Origin: Mycolicibacterium palauense
Lineage (GTDB): Bacteria > Actinomycetota > Actinomycetes > Mycobacteriales > Mycobacteriaceae
Reading direction: 5' to 3'
NCBI RefSeq assembly: GCF_002592005.1
Contig: NZ_NVQF01000034.1
Coordinates: forward strand, 1 to 59,734
Length of the DNA: 59,734 nucleotides
Each line of letters opens with the position of its first letter. Position 1 is the first letter of the stretch. The position numbers and the translations under genes are program-made. Below, piece by piece: positions 37,106 to 46,693 of the stretch. The notes beneath the pieces are model-generated. The model searched no databases, had not been told where the DNA came from, and was given only the letters and a program-made list of their open reading frames with translations.

Positions 37106-38971
37106 CTACTCGACGGTGACCGACTTGGCCAGGTTGCGCGGTTTGTCGACGTCGTAGCCGCGGGCCCGCGCCACCGACGCCGCGAAGACCTGAAGCGGGA
37201 CGGTCGACAGCAACGGCTGGAAAAGCGTTGTGGTGGCGGGTATCTCGAAGATGTAGTCGGCATACGGGCGCACCGTGTCGTCGCCCTCCTCGGCGATGAC
37301 GATGGTGACCGCGCCACGGGCCTGGATCTCGCGGATGTTGGACAGCAGCTTGGCGTGCAGCATCGCGGCGCCCTTCGGGGAGGGCATCACCACGATCACC
37401 GGCAGGTTCTCGTCGATCAGCGCGATCGGGCCGTGCTTGAGCTCGCCGGCCGCGAAGCCCTCGGCGTGCATATAGGCCAGCTCCTTGAGCTTCAGCGCCC
37501 CCTCCAGGGCCACCGGGTAGCCCACGTGGCGGCCGAGGAACAGCACCGTCGGCGACGCCGCGAAGCGGCGGCCGAGTTCGGCGACCAGCTCCAGATGTTC
37601 GAGCACCTGCGACACCAGCTTCGGCATGGCCTCCAGCTCGCGGTACTCGCGGGCCACCTCGTCGGGGTACTTGGTGCCGCGGGCCTGCGCGAGCGCGAGC
37701 CCGACCAGATAGTTGGCGGCGATCTGGGCCAGGAAGGTCTTGGTGGCCGCCACCCCGATCTCGGGCCCGGCGCGGGTGTAGAGCACCGCGTCGGCCTCGC
37801 GCGGGATCTGGCTGCCGTTGGTGTTGCAGATCGCCAGCACCTTGGCCTTCTGGGTCTTGGCGTGCCGGACCGCCTCCAGCGTGTCGGCGGTCTCGCCGGA
37901 CTGCGAGATCGCCACCACCAGGGTGCTGCGGTCCAGCACGGGGTCGCGGTAGCGGAACTCGCTGGCCAGCTCGACCTCGACCGGCAGCCTGGTCCAGTGC
38001 TCGATGGCGTACTTGGCCAGCAGGCCGGAGTGGTAGGCGGTGCCGCAGGCCACCACGAACACCTTGTCGATCTCGCGCAGTTCCTGGTCGGAGAGCCGCT
38101 GCTCGTCGAGCACGATGCGGCCGTCGACGAAGTGCCCGAGCAGGGTGTCGGCGACGGCGGTGGGCTGCTCGGCGATCTCCTTGAGCATGAAGTAGTCGTA
38201 ACCGCCCTTCTCGGCGGCCGACAGGTCCCAGTCGATATGGAATTCCCGGTAGTCGACGTCCGGGGAGCCGTGGAAGTCGGTGATGGTGTAGCCGTCCGCG
38301 GTGATGACGACGGCCTGGTCCTGCCCCAGCTCGACGGCATCGCGGGTGTACTCGATGAACGCCGCGACGTCGGAGCCGACGAACATCTCACCCTCGCCGA
38401 CACCGACCACCAACGGGGTGGACCGGCGGGCGGCCACGATGGTGCCCGGCTCGTCGGCGTTGGCGAACACCAGCGTGAAGTGGCCCTCGAGGCGGCGCAG
38501 CACCGAGCGCACCGACGCGGCGAAGTCGCCGGCCGTCTCGCCGTGGCGGTAGGCCTGGGACACCATGTGCACCGCCACCTCGGTGTCGGTGTCGCTGGCG
38601 AACTCGACGCCGGCGGCCTCCAGCTCGGCGCGCAGCGACGGGAAGTTCTCGATGATGCCGTTGTGGACGACGGCGATCTTGCCGGCGGCGTCGCGGTGCG
38701 GGTGGGCGTTGCGGTCGGTGGGGCGACCGTGGGTGGCCCACCGGGTGTGGCCGAGCCCACTCGTACCGGCCAGCGCGGTGCTGTCGGCCTCGGTCAGCGC
38801 GCTCTCCAGGTTGGACAGCCGCCCGGCCCGCCGGCGCACCGTCATGGCCCCATGGCCGTCCAGCAGCGCCACCCCGGCCGAGTCGTAGCCCCGGTACTCC
38901 ATCCGGCGCAGCGCCTCGACGACGACGTCACAGGCCTGCCGCTGCCCGACGTAGCCGACGATTCCGCACAT
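37106..38971 (-). CDS. glmS: Glutamine-fructose-6-phosphate aminotransferase (isomerising)
   Basis: This enzyme makes glucosamine-6-phosphate, the entry to UDP-GlcNAc and peptidoglycan. It is 621 residues long. The N-terminal Ntn-amidotransferase begins M-C-G-I-V-G-Y with catalytic Cys2, then LGHTRWATHG. Two SIS sugar-isomerase domains follow (VVAISQSGETADTLEA; FLGRHVGYPVALEGALKLKE), ending in the conserved KSVTVE. An open frame running 5' to 40912 is a shadow, because M-C-G must be the mature N-terminus. GlmM lies 4 kb away in the same orientation. Confidence 0.98.
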   Translation of the reverse strand: MCGIVGYVGQRQACDVVVEALRRMEYRGYDSAGVALLDGHGAMTVRRRAGRLSNLESALTEADSTALAGTSGLGHTRWATHGRPTDRNAHPHRDAAGKIAVVHNGIIENFPSLRAELEAAGVEFASDTDTEVAVHMVSQAYRHGETAGDFAASVRSVLRRLEGHFTLVFANADEPGTIVAARRSTPLVVGVGEGEMFVGSDVAAFIEYTRDAVELGQDQAVVITADGYTITDFHGSPDVDYREFHIDWDLSAAEKGGYDYFMLKEIAEQPTAVADTLLGHFVDGRIVLDEQRLSDQELREIDKVFVVACGTAYHSGLLAKYAIEHWTRLPVEVELASEFRYRDPVLDRSTLVVAISQSGETADTLEAVRHAKTQKAKVLAICNTNGSQIPREADAVLYTRAGPEIGVAATKTFLAQIAANYLVGLALAQARGTKYPDEVAREYRELEAMPKLVSQVLEHLELVAELGRRFAASPTVLFLGRHVGYPVALEGALKLKELAYMHAEGFAAGELKHGPIALIDENLPVIVVMPSPKGAAMLHAKLLSNIREIQARGAVTIVIAEEGDDTVRPYADYIFEIPATTTLFQPLLSTVPLQVFAASVARARGYDVDKPRNLAKSVTVE

Positions 38972-39037
38972 GGCACCCCAGGGTAATGCAGGAGGCCGGC
39001 GAGCCCGGGATCCGCGACGGTGAGCTACCGTCATCGG

Positions 39038-39880
39038 GTGGCCAGCACGAAGAAACTCGTCGCCGCCCTGACCCGCCGCGGCCCGCACCGCGTTCTGCGG
39101 GGTGACCTGGCCTTCGCCGGGCTTCCCGGGGTGGTCTACACCCCGGAGTCGGGGCTGAATCTGGCGGGGGTGGCGTTCGGCCACGACTGGCTGACGCCGG
39201 CCGGCGGATACGCCCGCACCCTGGAGCATCTGGCCTCCTGGGGCATCGTGGCCGCCGCGCCGGACACCGAGAAGGGGCTGGCACCGTCGGTGCTGAACAT
39301 GTCCTATGACCTGGGCACGACCCTGGACATCATCTCCGGGGTGCGGCTGGGTCCCGGCCAGATCAGTGTGCATCCGGCCAAGCTCGGCCTCGCCGGTCAC
39401 GGTTTCGGCGCGTCGGCGGCGGTGTTCGCCGCGGCCGGGCTGGGTGACCGGGTCAAGTCGGTGGCCGCGGCGTTCCCGGCGGTCACCAAGCCCTCGGCGG
39501 TCGAGCCGGCCGGCTCGCTGCGGATCCCGGCGGTGGTGCTGAGCGCGGCCGGCGAGGAGGTGACGCTGCGCTCGAATGCTCTCGAGCTCGCGCGCGCGTG
39601 GCCCGACGCCGCGCTGCGGATCGTCAGCAAGGGGCAGGCGGCCGGCCTGGCCGAGGGCCGGCGGCTGGCGAAGTTCGTCGGGCTGGGTGGGTCGGATCGG
39701 CGGACCCAGAAGACCGTGCGGGCGCTGCTGACCGGGTTCCTGCTGCACACCCTGACCGGGGACAAGACCTACCGGGATTTCGCCGACCCGGAGGTGGTGC
39801 TGCCCCGCACCGAGGCGCCCGACCCCGAGCTCGCCCCGGCCACCCCGGAGGAGAAGACGGTCGCGCTGCTGCGCCCCTAG
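39038..39880 (+). CDS. Alpha/beta-hydrolase-fold protein lacking the nucleophile (Rv3438-like)
   Basis: The 280-residue protein has the strand/helix order of an alpha/beta hydrolase (GVVYTPESG, VAFGHDWLTPAGGY). At the nucleophile elbow, however, where G-x-S-x-G is expected, the sequence is LAGHGFGASAAV, with Gly replacing the Ser. It is therefore probably not a classical esterase and may have a binding role. The GTG at 39038 is preferred over the GTG 18 nt upstream because it starts the basic ASTKKLVAALTRRG helix. The gene is divergent from glmS. The position matches Rv3438. Confidence 0.8.
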   Translation: MASTKKLVAALTRRGPHRVLRGDLAFAGLPGVVYTPESGLNLAGVAFGHDWLTPAGGYARTLEHLASWGIVAAAPDTEKGLAPSVLNMSYDLGTTLDIISGVRLGPGQISVHPAKLGLAGHGFGASAAVFAAAGLGDRVKSVAAAFPAVTKPSAVEPAGSLRIPAVVLSAAGEEVTLRSNALELARAWPDAALRIVSKGQAAGLAEGRRLAKFVGLGGSDRRTQKTVRALLTGFLLHTLTGDKTYRDFADPEVVLPRTEAPDPELAPATPEEKTVALLRP

Positions 39881-39909
39881 TCGCACCGCGGCCACACCAC
39901 CGGTTTCCA

Positions 39910-39923
39910 ACCAACCGGTTGGT
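39910..39923 (+). promoter_or_regulatory. Perfect palindrome upstream of the F420-type oxidoreductase gene
   Basis: ACCAACCGGTTGGT is a perfect 14-bp palindrome of the size and form bound by TetR-family repressors. It is followed at once by GATATAACT, a good -10 element 7-13 nt before the ATG at 39938. The message is thus probably leaderless, with the operator in the -35/-10 zone. No TetR gene lies nearby in the window. Confidence 0.6.
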
Positions 39924-39937
39924 GATATAACTCGTTG

Positions 39938-40978
39938 ATGCGGACGGGCATCTTCCTCAGCTATGCCGGCGGTTTCAAAGAGGCCGCCGACCAGGTCGTA
40001 CACATGGAGGCCGCGGGGGTCGACATCGCCCTGGTGGCCGAGGCGTACTCCTACGACGCCATCAGCCAGCTGGGCTATCTGGCCGCCAAGACCTCGACGA
40101 TCGAGCTGGGCACCGGCGTGGTGCCCATCTACACCCGCACCCCCACCCTGCTGGCGATGACCGCCGCGGGCCTGGACTACGTCTCCGACGGGCGGTTCCG
40201 GCTGGGCATCGGCACGTCGGGCCCCCAGGTGGTCGAGGGGTTCCACGGTGTTCCCTTCGACGCGCCGTTGGGACGCACCCGCGAGGTGGTCGACATCTGC
40301 CGGCAGGTGTGGCGCCGCGAGCGGGTCGAGCACACCGGCCGGCACTATCAGCTGCCGCTGCCCGCCGAGCGGGGCACCGGGCTGGGCAAACCGTTGAAGT
40401 TGATCAACCATCCCGTGCGCGACCGCATCCCCATCACCATCGCCGCGCTCGGACCCAAGAACGTGCGGCTGACCGCCGAGATCGCCGAGGGCTGGCAGCC
40501 GGTGTTCTTCTTCCCGGAGAAGGCCGACGACATCTGGGGTGAGGAGCTGCGGGCCGGCTTCGCCAAACGCGACCCCGCGCTCGGCGAGCTCGACATCATG
40601 GTGTCGGCCAGCCTGGCGATCGGCGACGACGTCGAGGAGCGGCTGACCTGGGCCAAGCCCCAGCTGGCGCTGTATCTGGGCGGGATGGGCGCCCGGGGCA
40701 AGAACTTCTACCACAATCTGGCCACCCGCTACGGCTTCGGCGCCGCGGCCGACCGGATCCAGGATCTGTACCTGTCCGGCCGCAAACAGGAGGCGGTCGC
40801 GGCGGTCCCCGACGAACTGGTGCGCAGCGTGTCGCTGGTCGGCCCGCGCGGCTACGTCAAGGAACGCCTGGCCGCGTACGCCGAGGCCGGTGTGTCCACC
40901 ATGCTCGTGCATCCGCTCGGTGTCGACGACCGCGAGTCGCTGGCCTTCGTCGAGGAGCTGCTGAGCCTGACCCGCTGA
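39938..40978 (+). CDS. LLM-class F420-dependent oxidoreductase
   Basis: The product of about 346 residues is a luciferase-like (beta/alpha)8-barrel monooxygenase-family protein of the mycobacterial F420 group. It shows GIFLSYAGGFKEAADQ, TSTIELGTGVVPIYTRTP, GRFRLGIGTSGPQVVEGFHG and ITIAALGPKNVRLTAEIAEG, all conserved in that family. It likely reduces or oxidises an unknown substrate with deazaflavin F420. The ATG at 39938 is preferred over the adjacent TTG. It converges with the Rv3439c-like gene with 3 nt between stops. A palindrome and -10 box lie just upstream. Confidence 0.9.
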   Translation: MRTGIFLSYAGGFKEAADQVVHMEAAGVDIALVAEAYSYDAISQLGYLAAKTSTIELGTGVVPIYTRTPTLLAMTAAGLDYVSDGRFRLGIGTSGPQVVEGFHGVPFDAPLGRTREVVDICRQVWRRERVEHTGRHYQLPLPAERGTGLGKPLKLINHPVRDRIPITIAALGPKNVRLTAEIAEGWQPVFFFPEKADDIWGEELRAGFAKRDPALGELDIMVSASLAIGDDVEERLTWAKPQLALYLGGMGARGKNFYHNLATRYGFGAAADRIQDLYLSGRKQEAVAAVPDELVRSVSLVGPRGYVKERLAAYAEAGVSTMLVHPLGVDDRESLAFVEELLSLTR

Positions 40979-40981
40979 GCC

Positions 40982-42454
40982 TCACTCGCCGGCCTGCGGG
41001 AGCTCATCGGCCGCGATCTCGCAGGGCGTCGCCCCGGCCGGGGGCGGGATCGACGGCTCCGGGACGGGCGCGATGACGCCGTCGCCCGGGTGCGCGGCGC
41101 CGTCGGCGGGCCCCCCTGGCGCCGTGGCGGGTTCCGCGGGGTCTGCGGGCTCTTCGGTGTCTACGGTGGCGCCGGGGTCGCCTGGGTCGCCGTCGGCCGC
41201 TTCGGGATCGTCGGCCTCCTCGCTCTCGCCGGCATCCCCGCCTTCGGTGCCCTCCTCCGCGGACTCCTCGTCCTCGGTGCCCCCCGCGTTCTCCTCGGTG
41301 TCCTCCTCCGCGGTGTCCTCCTCGGTGTCCTCACCCGTCTCGTCGACGGGGTCGGCGGGGCCCTCGCCCGGCCCGGCCGTCTCGTCCGGGCCGAACGGAT
41401 CCGCGGGTGGGCCGAGGTCGGGCACGTCCAGCCCCGCCGGGCGCAGGGGGTCCAGCCCGGACAGCCCGCCCAGGCCGTCGGCCGGGGCGCCCAGCAGGCC
41501 ACCGACCGCATCGGCGAGGCGGCCGGGCAGGGCCGCCACGGAGTCCAGGGCGGGCGGCGAACCCGCCGCCTCCTGGCCCGGCACGGCGCCCGGCGCGGCC
41601 GCGGTGGCCGGCCCCGCTCCGCCGTCGCCGGGGATGGCCGGCGCCGGAGCGCTCATCCCGCCGGGATCCGGCCCGAGCGCCCCCGCCGTGGGTGCGGCGA
41701 ACGGTGAACCCATCGGGCCCGGACCCGGGCCCGACACCGACCCCGCCGCCGCGAACGCGGCGCGGGGCGGGGGAGCCAGCTCCCCCGGTATCTCGAAACG
41801 CCCCGGCACGGCAGCGTCCACGGCGAGCACCGCGGACCGGTAGGCCGACACCACGCGGTCGAACACCACCCGCATTCCCGGAACCCACTGTCCGCCGACG
41901 ACATTGTCGACATACGGCAGCACCTCGGACGCGACGACTCCGTCATCGTCGGCACCACCGGCGAGCACCGACCGCGCCGCCGCCAGCCACCGGCCGTGGT
42001 GCGCCGAGGCCTGCTCGTCGACGCCGACCGTGACCGTGACCTGCCGGTCCACGGCCTGCCACAGCTCGTCGCGCAGCCCGGCAAACGCCTCGGCGGCCCG
42101 GTGCAGTGCCTCGGTGCAGCGCGCGGCGGCGACACAGTGCCGGCGCACGAAGTCCGCCGCCACCCCGGCGGCGGATCCGCTCCAGGCCGCCGCGAGTGAC
42201 TCCGCGGCGGAGCGGGCCGTACTCACCCCGTCCTCGGCGCGGGCCGCCGCCGCACGCAGCGCGGAGGCATCGGCGTCGAGGATCGACAGATCCAGTCCGT
42301 CCTGGCGGCCGTACCAGTCCCGGACCTGCCCGGCGTGCCCGGTGAGGTCCGGGTGGACATAGCCGCGCAGGGCACAGGCCCACACGTAGGTCTGCAGGCG
42401 TTCCAGGGCGGGTGTGCCGTCGGCCAGCCGGGCGGCGACATCGAAACCGGCCAC
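40982..42454 (-). CDS. Ala/Pro-rich and acidic hypothetical protein (Rv3439c-like)
   Basis: The function is unknown. The 490-residue protein has a helical N-terminal domain (about 1-230) that resembles type VII-secretion-associated helical proteins (AAWSGSAAGVAADFV holds a W-x-G). A Pro/Gly/Ala-rich disordered section follows, then a very acidic stretch (about 375-435, runs of Glu/Asp/Thr such as TGEDTEEDTAEEDTEE). The start is a GTG 3 nt from the stop of the upstream small gene. The pair matches Rv3440c-Rv3439c and resembles EspA/EspC-like substrate pairs in layout only. Confidence 0.78.
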   Translation of the reverse strand: MAGFDVAARLADGTPALERLQTYVWACALRGYVHPDLTGHAGQVRDWYGRQDGLDLSILDADASALRAAAARAEDGVSTARSAAESLAAAWSGSAAGVAADFVRRHCVAAARCTEALHRAAEAFAGLRDELWQAVDRQVTVTVGVDEQASAHHGRWLAAARSVLAGGADDDGVVASEVLPYVDNVVGGQWVPGMRVVFDRVVSAYRSAVLAVDAAVPGRFEIPGELAPPPRAAFAAAGSVSGPGPGPMGSPFAAPTAGALGPDPGGMSAPAPAIPGDGGAGPATAAAPGAVPGQEAAGSPPALDSVAALPGRLADAVGGLLGAPADGLGGLSGLDPLRPAGLDVPDLGPPADPFGPDETAGPGEGPADPVDETGEDTEEDTAEEDTEENAGGTEDEESAEEGTEGGDAGESEEADDPEAADGDPGDPGATVDTEEPADPAEPATAPGGPADGAAHPGDGVIAPVPEPSIPPPAGATPCEIAADELPQAGE

Positions 42455-42457
42455 GCC

Positions 42458-42766
42458 TCAACCGATCCGGAGGCCGATCCCGGCCGCCGCGGCGTCGTCG
42501 GCCGCGGTGAGCCGCGCGAGACTGACCCGCAGACCGGCGGCGACCTCCTCGGCGGCGTGCGCCCAGCCCGCCGCGCCGGTGAGCAGCCCGTCGACCGCGC
42601 GGCGCAGTGCCTCGCCGTCGCCGGTGTGAGCGCGGCCGGCGATGGCGCCGTCGAAACCCACCCGGGTGCGTGCGGCGGCACCGGCCGAGCCGGCTACCTC
42701 GTCGAATGCCCCCGCCACCTCGCGCAGCGTCGCGACGTCGAGCCGGGCCCGTTGTTCGTCTGTCAT
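42458..42766 (-). CDS. Small helical protein, WXG100/ESX-associated type (Rv3440c-like)
   Basis: The 102-residue, all-helical, Ala-rich protein has the length of WXG100/EspC-type ESX proteins. It starts with a charged N-terminus (TDEQRARLDVATLREVAGAFDEVA) and has a GWAHAAEEVAAGL stretch where the Trp sits near the presumed turn. It is paired with the Rv3439c-like gene. Secretion is possible but no clear C-terminal YxxxD/E signal is seen. Confidence 0.72.
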   Translation of the reverse strand: MTDEQRARLDVATLREVAGAFDEVAGSAGAAARTRVGFDGAIAGRAHTGDGEALRRAVDGLLTGAAGWAHAAEEVAAGLRVSLARLTAADDAAAAGIGLRIG

Positions 42767-42812
42767 ACCCTGCTTGGACGCACCGGGGCCGCGATCGGTT
42801 CCCCTGCGGTGC

Positions 42813-44150
42813 TCAGCGGTGGCCGCTGACCGTCTCGGCGACCCGAATCGCCAGCTGACGGGCGGTGTCCTCGTCGGCGGCCTCGACCATCACGCGGACC
42901 AGCTGCTCGGTTCCGGAGGGCCGCAACAGGATTCGCCCGGTGTCGCCGAGCTCGGCCTCCGCCGCGGCGACGGCCGACTGCACCGAGGGCGCGCGGGTCA
43001 CGGTGACCTTGTCGGTGACCTCGACGTTGATCAGCACCTGGGGCAGGGTCCGCATCGCGCCGGCGAGTTCGGCCAGCGGCCGGCCGGTCTGCACCATCCG
43101 CGACATCACCCGCAGCCCGGTGACGATCCCGTCGCCGGTGGTTCCGAAGGCGGGCAGCACCAGGTGACCGGATTGTTCCCCGCCGAGGCTGAATTCGCCC
43201 GCCCGCATCTCCTCGAGCACGTAGCGGTCGCCGACACCGGTGGTGCGCACGGCGATCCCCGCTTCGCGCATCGCCAGATGCAGCCCGAGGTTGCTCATGA
43301 CGGTGGCCACCAGGGTGTTCGATGCCAGCTCGCCGGACTCCTGCATGGCCAGGGCCAGCAGCACCATGATCGCGTCGCCGTCGACCACCTGCCCGGCGGC
43401 GTCGACGGCCAGGCACCGGTCGGCGTCGCCGTCGTGGGCCAGACCCAGATCGGCGCCGGAGGCCAGCACCGCCTCCCGCAGCCCGTCCAGGTGTGTCGAG
43501 CCGCAGCCGTCGTTGATGTTGAGGCCGTTGGGCTCGGCGTTGATCGCGATGACGGTGGCCCCGGCGGCCCGGTAGGCCAGCGGGGCGGCCACCGAGGCCG
43601 CGCCGTGGGCGCAGTCGACGACCACCGTCACCCCGTCCAGCGGGGTGACCGCCGCCTTGCCGACGTGGCGCAGGTAGCGCTCCATGGCGTCCTCGGCGTC
43701 GAGGACGCGGCCGATTCCGGCGCCGACCGGGCGGGCGCCGGGCCCCGAGGCGACCAGTTCGGCGATGCGGTCCTCGGCGTCGTCACCCAGTTTGTGGCCG
43801 CCGGGGCCGAAGATCTTGATGCCGTTGTCCGGCATGGGATTGTGCGACGCCGAGATCATCACCCCGAAGTCGGCATCGTAGGCCTGCGTCAGATAGGCGA
43901 TCGCCGGGGTCGGCAGGATGCCGACGCGCAGCGCGTCGACACCCTCACTGGTCACTCCCGCGACCACGGCCGCCTCCAGCATCTCGCCGCTGGCCCGCGG
44001 GTCGCGGCCGATCACGGCCACCCGGCGACGGGCCGGTCCCGCCAGCGCCAGCCGGCGTGCCGCGGCCGAGCCCAGGGCCAGCGCCAGCTCGCCGGTCAGC
44101 TCACGGTTGGCGACACCCCGGACACCGTCGGTGCCGAAGAGTCGTTGCAT
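42813..44150 (-). CDS. glmM: Phosphoglucosamine mutase
   Basis: This enzyme converts glucosamine-6-phosphate to glucosamine-1-phosphate, the step after GlmS. It has 445 residues. The phosphoserine is S102 in [13 protein letters not shown]; metal binding is in [13 protein letters not shown]; the sugar-binding loop is GGEQSGHL; the phosphate loop is [16 protein letters not shown]. The ATG at 44150 starts the [13 protein letters not shown]-terminus. It lies 136 nt downstream of rpsI, separated by a terminator. Confidence 0.98.
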   Translation of the reverse strand: MQRLFGTDGVRGVANRELTGELALALGSAAARRLALAGPARRRVAVIGRDPRASGEMLEAAVVAGVTSEGVDALRVGILPTPAIAYLTQAYDADFGVMISASHNPMPDNGIKIFGPGGHKLGDDAEDRIAELVASGPGARPVGAGIGRVLDAEDAMERYLRHVGKAAVTPLDGVTVVVDCAHGAASVAAPLAYRAAGATVIAINAEPNGLNINDGCGSTHLDGLREAVLASGADLGLAHDGDADRCLAVDAAGQVVDGDAIMVLLALAMQESGELASNTLVATVMSNLGLHLAMREAGIAVRTTGVGDRYVLEEMRAGEFSLGGEQSGHLVLPAFGTTGDGIVTGLRVMSRMVQTGRPLAELAGAMRTLPQVLINVEVTDKVTVTRAPSVQSAVAAAEAELGDTGRILLRPSGTEQLVRVMVEAADEDTARQLAIRVAETVSGHR

Positions 44151-44237
44151 GCGTACACCCTCCATGAAGTGCCGAGAGGCCGCGGCCGGGTCGCCGAAAC
44201 AAGACCGAACTCGACAGCATGTCCATCAAACGCCGAA

Positions 44238-44269
44238 GGCGGGCGTGCCGATACTGTGACACGCCCGCC
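44238..44269 (-). terminator. rplM-rpsI operon terminator
   Basis: A perfect 10-bp stem (GGCGGGCGTG with CACGCCCGCC) and 12-nt loop lie 17 bases past the rpsI stop. Confidence 0.75.
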
Positions 44270-44286
44270 CGTCGGACAGGAATCGA

Positions 44287-44817
44287 TCAGCGCTTGCTGT
44301 ACTGAGGCGCCTTGCGGGCCTTCTTCAGGCCGTACTTCTTGCGCTCGATGGCGCGCGGGTCGCGCGTCAGGAATCCGGCCTTCTTGAGCACCGGACGGTC
44401 CTCGGGCGTCACCAGGATCAGCGCCCGGGCGATCGCCAGGCGCAGCGCACCGGCCTGACCGGAGGGCCCGCCGCCGTCGAGGTGGGCGTAGACGTCGAAA
44501 CTGCCCTCACGATCGACGGTGACCAGCGGAGCCTTGATCAGCTGCTGGTGCACCTTGTTCGGGAAGTAGTTCTCCAGGCTGCGGCCGTCCAGGTCGAACT
44601 TGCCGGTGCCGGGCACCAGGCGCACCCGCACCACGGCCTCCTTGCGGCGGCCGACGGTCTGCACGGGACGGTCGATGTACACCGGCTCGGCGGGCACGAT
44701 GTCGTCGAGCACGGCGGCTTCCTCGACCGTCTCGGCGACGGGAGCCTCTTCCATAACCTGCTCGGCGACCTGCTCGGTGGTCTCTTCGATGATGTCGGTG
44801 GCTTCGTTCTCGCTCAC
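44287..44817 (-). CDS. rpsI: 30S ribosomal protein S9
   Basis: The product has 176 residues. The core S9 (about 48-176) has [41 protein letters not shown] and the universal C-terminus [12 protein letters not shown], whose tail reaches the P-site tRNA. The first about 45 residues are an acidic Glu-rich extension usual in mycobacteria. The GTG at 44817 overlaps the rplM stop by 4 nt. Confidence 0.98.
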   Translation of the reverse strand: MSENEATDIIEETTEQVAEQVMEEAPVAETVEEAAVLDDIVPAEPVYIDRPVQTVGRRKEAVVRVRLVPGTGKFDLDGRSLENYFPNKVHQQLIKAPLVTVDREGSFDVYAHLDGGGPSGQAGALRLAIARALILVTPEDRPVLKKAGFLTRDPRAIERKKYGLKKARKAPQYSKR

Positions 44818-45257
44818 TGGCTCACCTTCTTGATCTCGTAGGCAACCGGCTGCTGCGCGGTGTGCGGGTGCTCCGGGCCGGTGTAGACACGCAGCTTCTT
44901 CTGGATCTGGCGACCCAGCTTGGTCTTGGGGAGCATGCCGACGATGGCCTTCTCGACGAGCCGGTCGGGATGCTTCTCCAGCATCTCCTCCACCGAGCGC
45001 CGCCGCAGACCGCCGGGGAAACCCGAGTGGCGGTAAACGAACGTGCGGGTGGGCTTGTTGCCGCTCATCGCGATCTTGTCGGCGTTGACGACGATGACGA
45101 AGTCTCCGCCGTCGACATTGGGTGTGAACGTCGGCTTGTGCTTGCCGCGCAGCAGGTTGGCTGCCACGACGGCAAGACGGCCGAGACGCACATCCGTGGC
45201 GTCGAGGACGTACCACGAACGCGTGGTGTCCCCGGCCTTGGGCGTGTACGTGGGCAC
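44814..45257 (-). CDS. rplM: 50S ribosomal protein L13
   Basis: This 147-residue early-assembly protein of the large subunit shows [32 protein letters not shown] and [15 protein letters not shown]. The start is the GTG at 45257 (VPTYTPKAG); the longer frame to 45377 has no support. The rplM-rpsI order is universal in bacteria. Confidence 0.98.
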   Translation of the reverse strand: MPTYTPKAGDTTRSWYVLDATDVRLGRLAVVAANLLRGKHKPTFTPNVDGGDFVIVVNADKIAMSGNKPTRTFVYRHSGFPGGLRRRSVEEMLEKHPDRLVEKAIVGMLPKTKLGRQIQKKLRVYTGPEHPHTAQQPVAYEIKKVSQ

Positions 45258-45438
45258 AGCGCTTACCTTCTCTTCCATCTCGGGTTGGGTCCCGGGGCTA
45301 CCCGGGGGCCGGTCCGGCGTGGGCGTTGGAACTGCCTCGGCGACCGACAGAGACCCGAGGTTCCAGCAAGCCAGCACACGCCAACGAAGGAGCTTACCCG
45401 CCGGCGTCGTCGCAGGTCAAAACGCGACCACCGGGACG

Positions 45439-46605
45439 TCAGCGGGGGTTGCCGTAGGTGCGGTCCAGCCGTGCCCACCGGGCGAGCACCGCGTCGTCGC
45501 GCGCATCGATCGCCGCCTGACGCAGCGCCGCGCGAAGCTCGACCCGCAACCTCGCGATGCCGGGCGAGGTCGAGTTCGGCAGCAGCGGGCCGCCGCACAG
45601 GTCCATCGCCCGCGCGACATCGCCGCCGGCCAGCGCGTCGAGCACACCGTCGAGGTCGCTGGTGACCGGTTCCAGCAGCCGGTACGGTTTGGAGCCCAGG
45701 AACCGTGCGCCGATGGCGCGGCGCAGCCGGGACATCTCCGCCCGCACCGACACCGCATCGAGGTCGTTGTTGTCCAGCAGTACCGCGAGGTGATCGGCGC
45801 TGAGCCCTTCGGGGTGCTGCATCAGCAGCACGAGAATATCGGCGTGCCGCGGCGCCAGGGTGCTGGTCTGTCCGGCGCCCGCCCCGGTACACACCGACCA
45901 GGTGGGCCGGCCGGCCCCCAGCGCCGTCACCCGTGCGCTCCATACCGTGAGGCCGGTGGGCACCGCGGTCTGCGCCAACCGCTGCAGCGCGACGTGCTTG
46001 CCGACCGCGAAGGCCGTCGCCCGCAACAGCGCCAGGGTCTGGGAGGTGGCCGCATCCGCCTGCCCGGTCAGGTCGATGACCCCCAACAGCTCACCGGTGG
46101 TCGGGTCCCGCACCGGTGAGGCCGTGCAACTCCACGGCTGGGCGACCCGGGAGAAGTGTTCCCAGCGCCGGATCTGCACCTCGCGGTCGAGTACCAGCGC
46201 GGTGCCGGGCGCGTTGGTGCCCGCGCTGCGTTCACTCCAGTCGGCGCCGGGCAGAAAGTTCATCTCCTCGCCCCTGCGGCAGGCTCGGCGGTCGCCCTCG
46301 ACCCACATCAGGGTTCCCCCCGCGTCGGCGACGCCGACCATGTGTCCGGCCTCGGCGGCATCCTGCACCAGCAGGCGGCGGATCAGCGGCATCGCTCGGG
46401 TCAGGGGATGGTTCCTGCGAAGCCGCTCCAGTTCGGTGTCGTTTCTCGAGTGCGGGCCTTGCCGGTCCGGGTCCACCCCCGTGCTGAGGCTGCGCCGCCA
46501 ACTGTCGGCGACCAGACCCCGCAGCGCCATCGCGCCGAGCGCGGCCGGATCGACCTGACCCGCGACGACGAGCTTGTGCAGCGCCTGTACCTGCTTGTGG
46601 GGCAT
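45439..46605 (-). CDS. GAF-domain transcriptional regulator with winged-helix C-terminus (copy 1)
   Basis: The 388-residue regulator has an AcoR-like N-terminal sensory region (ESWRRSL-type motif as DSWRRSLSTGVDP; GAF core with GTNAPGTALVLDREVQ and WSCTASPVRDPTTGELLGVIDLTG) but no AAA+ sigma-54 domain. The C-terminal part (HPEGLSADHLAVLL, VSVRAEMSRLRRAIGA, SKPYRLL) looks like an OmpR/BTAD-type winged helix. A paralogue lies at the other end of the dehydratase region (58278-59570). It lies 88 nt after the reactivase small-subunit gene on the same strand and may end that operon. The start is uncertain: ATG 46605 is used, but an AAGGAGG further upstream has no suitable start codon. Confidence 0.85.
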   Translation of the reverse strand: MPHKQVQALHKLVVAGQVDPAALGAMALRGLVADSWRRSLSTGVDPDRQGPHSRNDTELERLRRNHPLTRAMPLIRRLLVQDAAEAGHMVGVADAGGTLMWVEGDRRACRRGEEMNFLPGADWSERSAGTNAPGTALVLDREVQIRRWEHFSRVAQPWSCTASPVRDPTTGELLGVIDLTGQADAATSQTLALLRATAFAVGKHVALQRLAQTAVPTGLTVWSARVTALGAGRPTWSVCTGAGAGQTSTLAPRHADILVLLMQHPEGLSADHLAVLLDNNDLDAVSVRAEMSRLRRAIGARFLGSKPYRLLEPVTSDLDGVLDALAGGDVARAMDLCGGPLLPNSTSPGIARLRVELRAALRQAAIDARDDAVLARWARLDRTYGNPR

Positions 46606-46693
46606 CTGGCCATTGCGGACCGCTGCCAGCCCCCCTGGGGCAGCGGTCGCCTCCTTCCACCGCTTCCGCCGATGAACTGTCCGATCCACGAGG

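Noticed and set aside
38972..40912. Apparent long N-terminal extension of glmS on the minus strand
   Set aside because: GlmS must start with Met-Cys because Cys2 is catalytic; the extension lies antisense to two recognised plus-strand genes.
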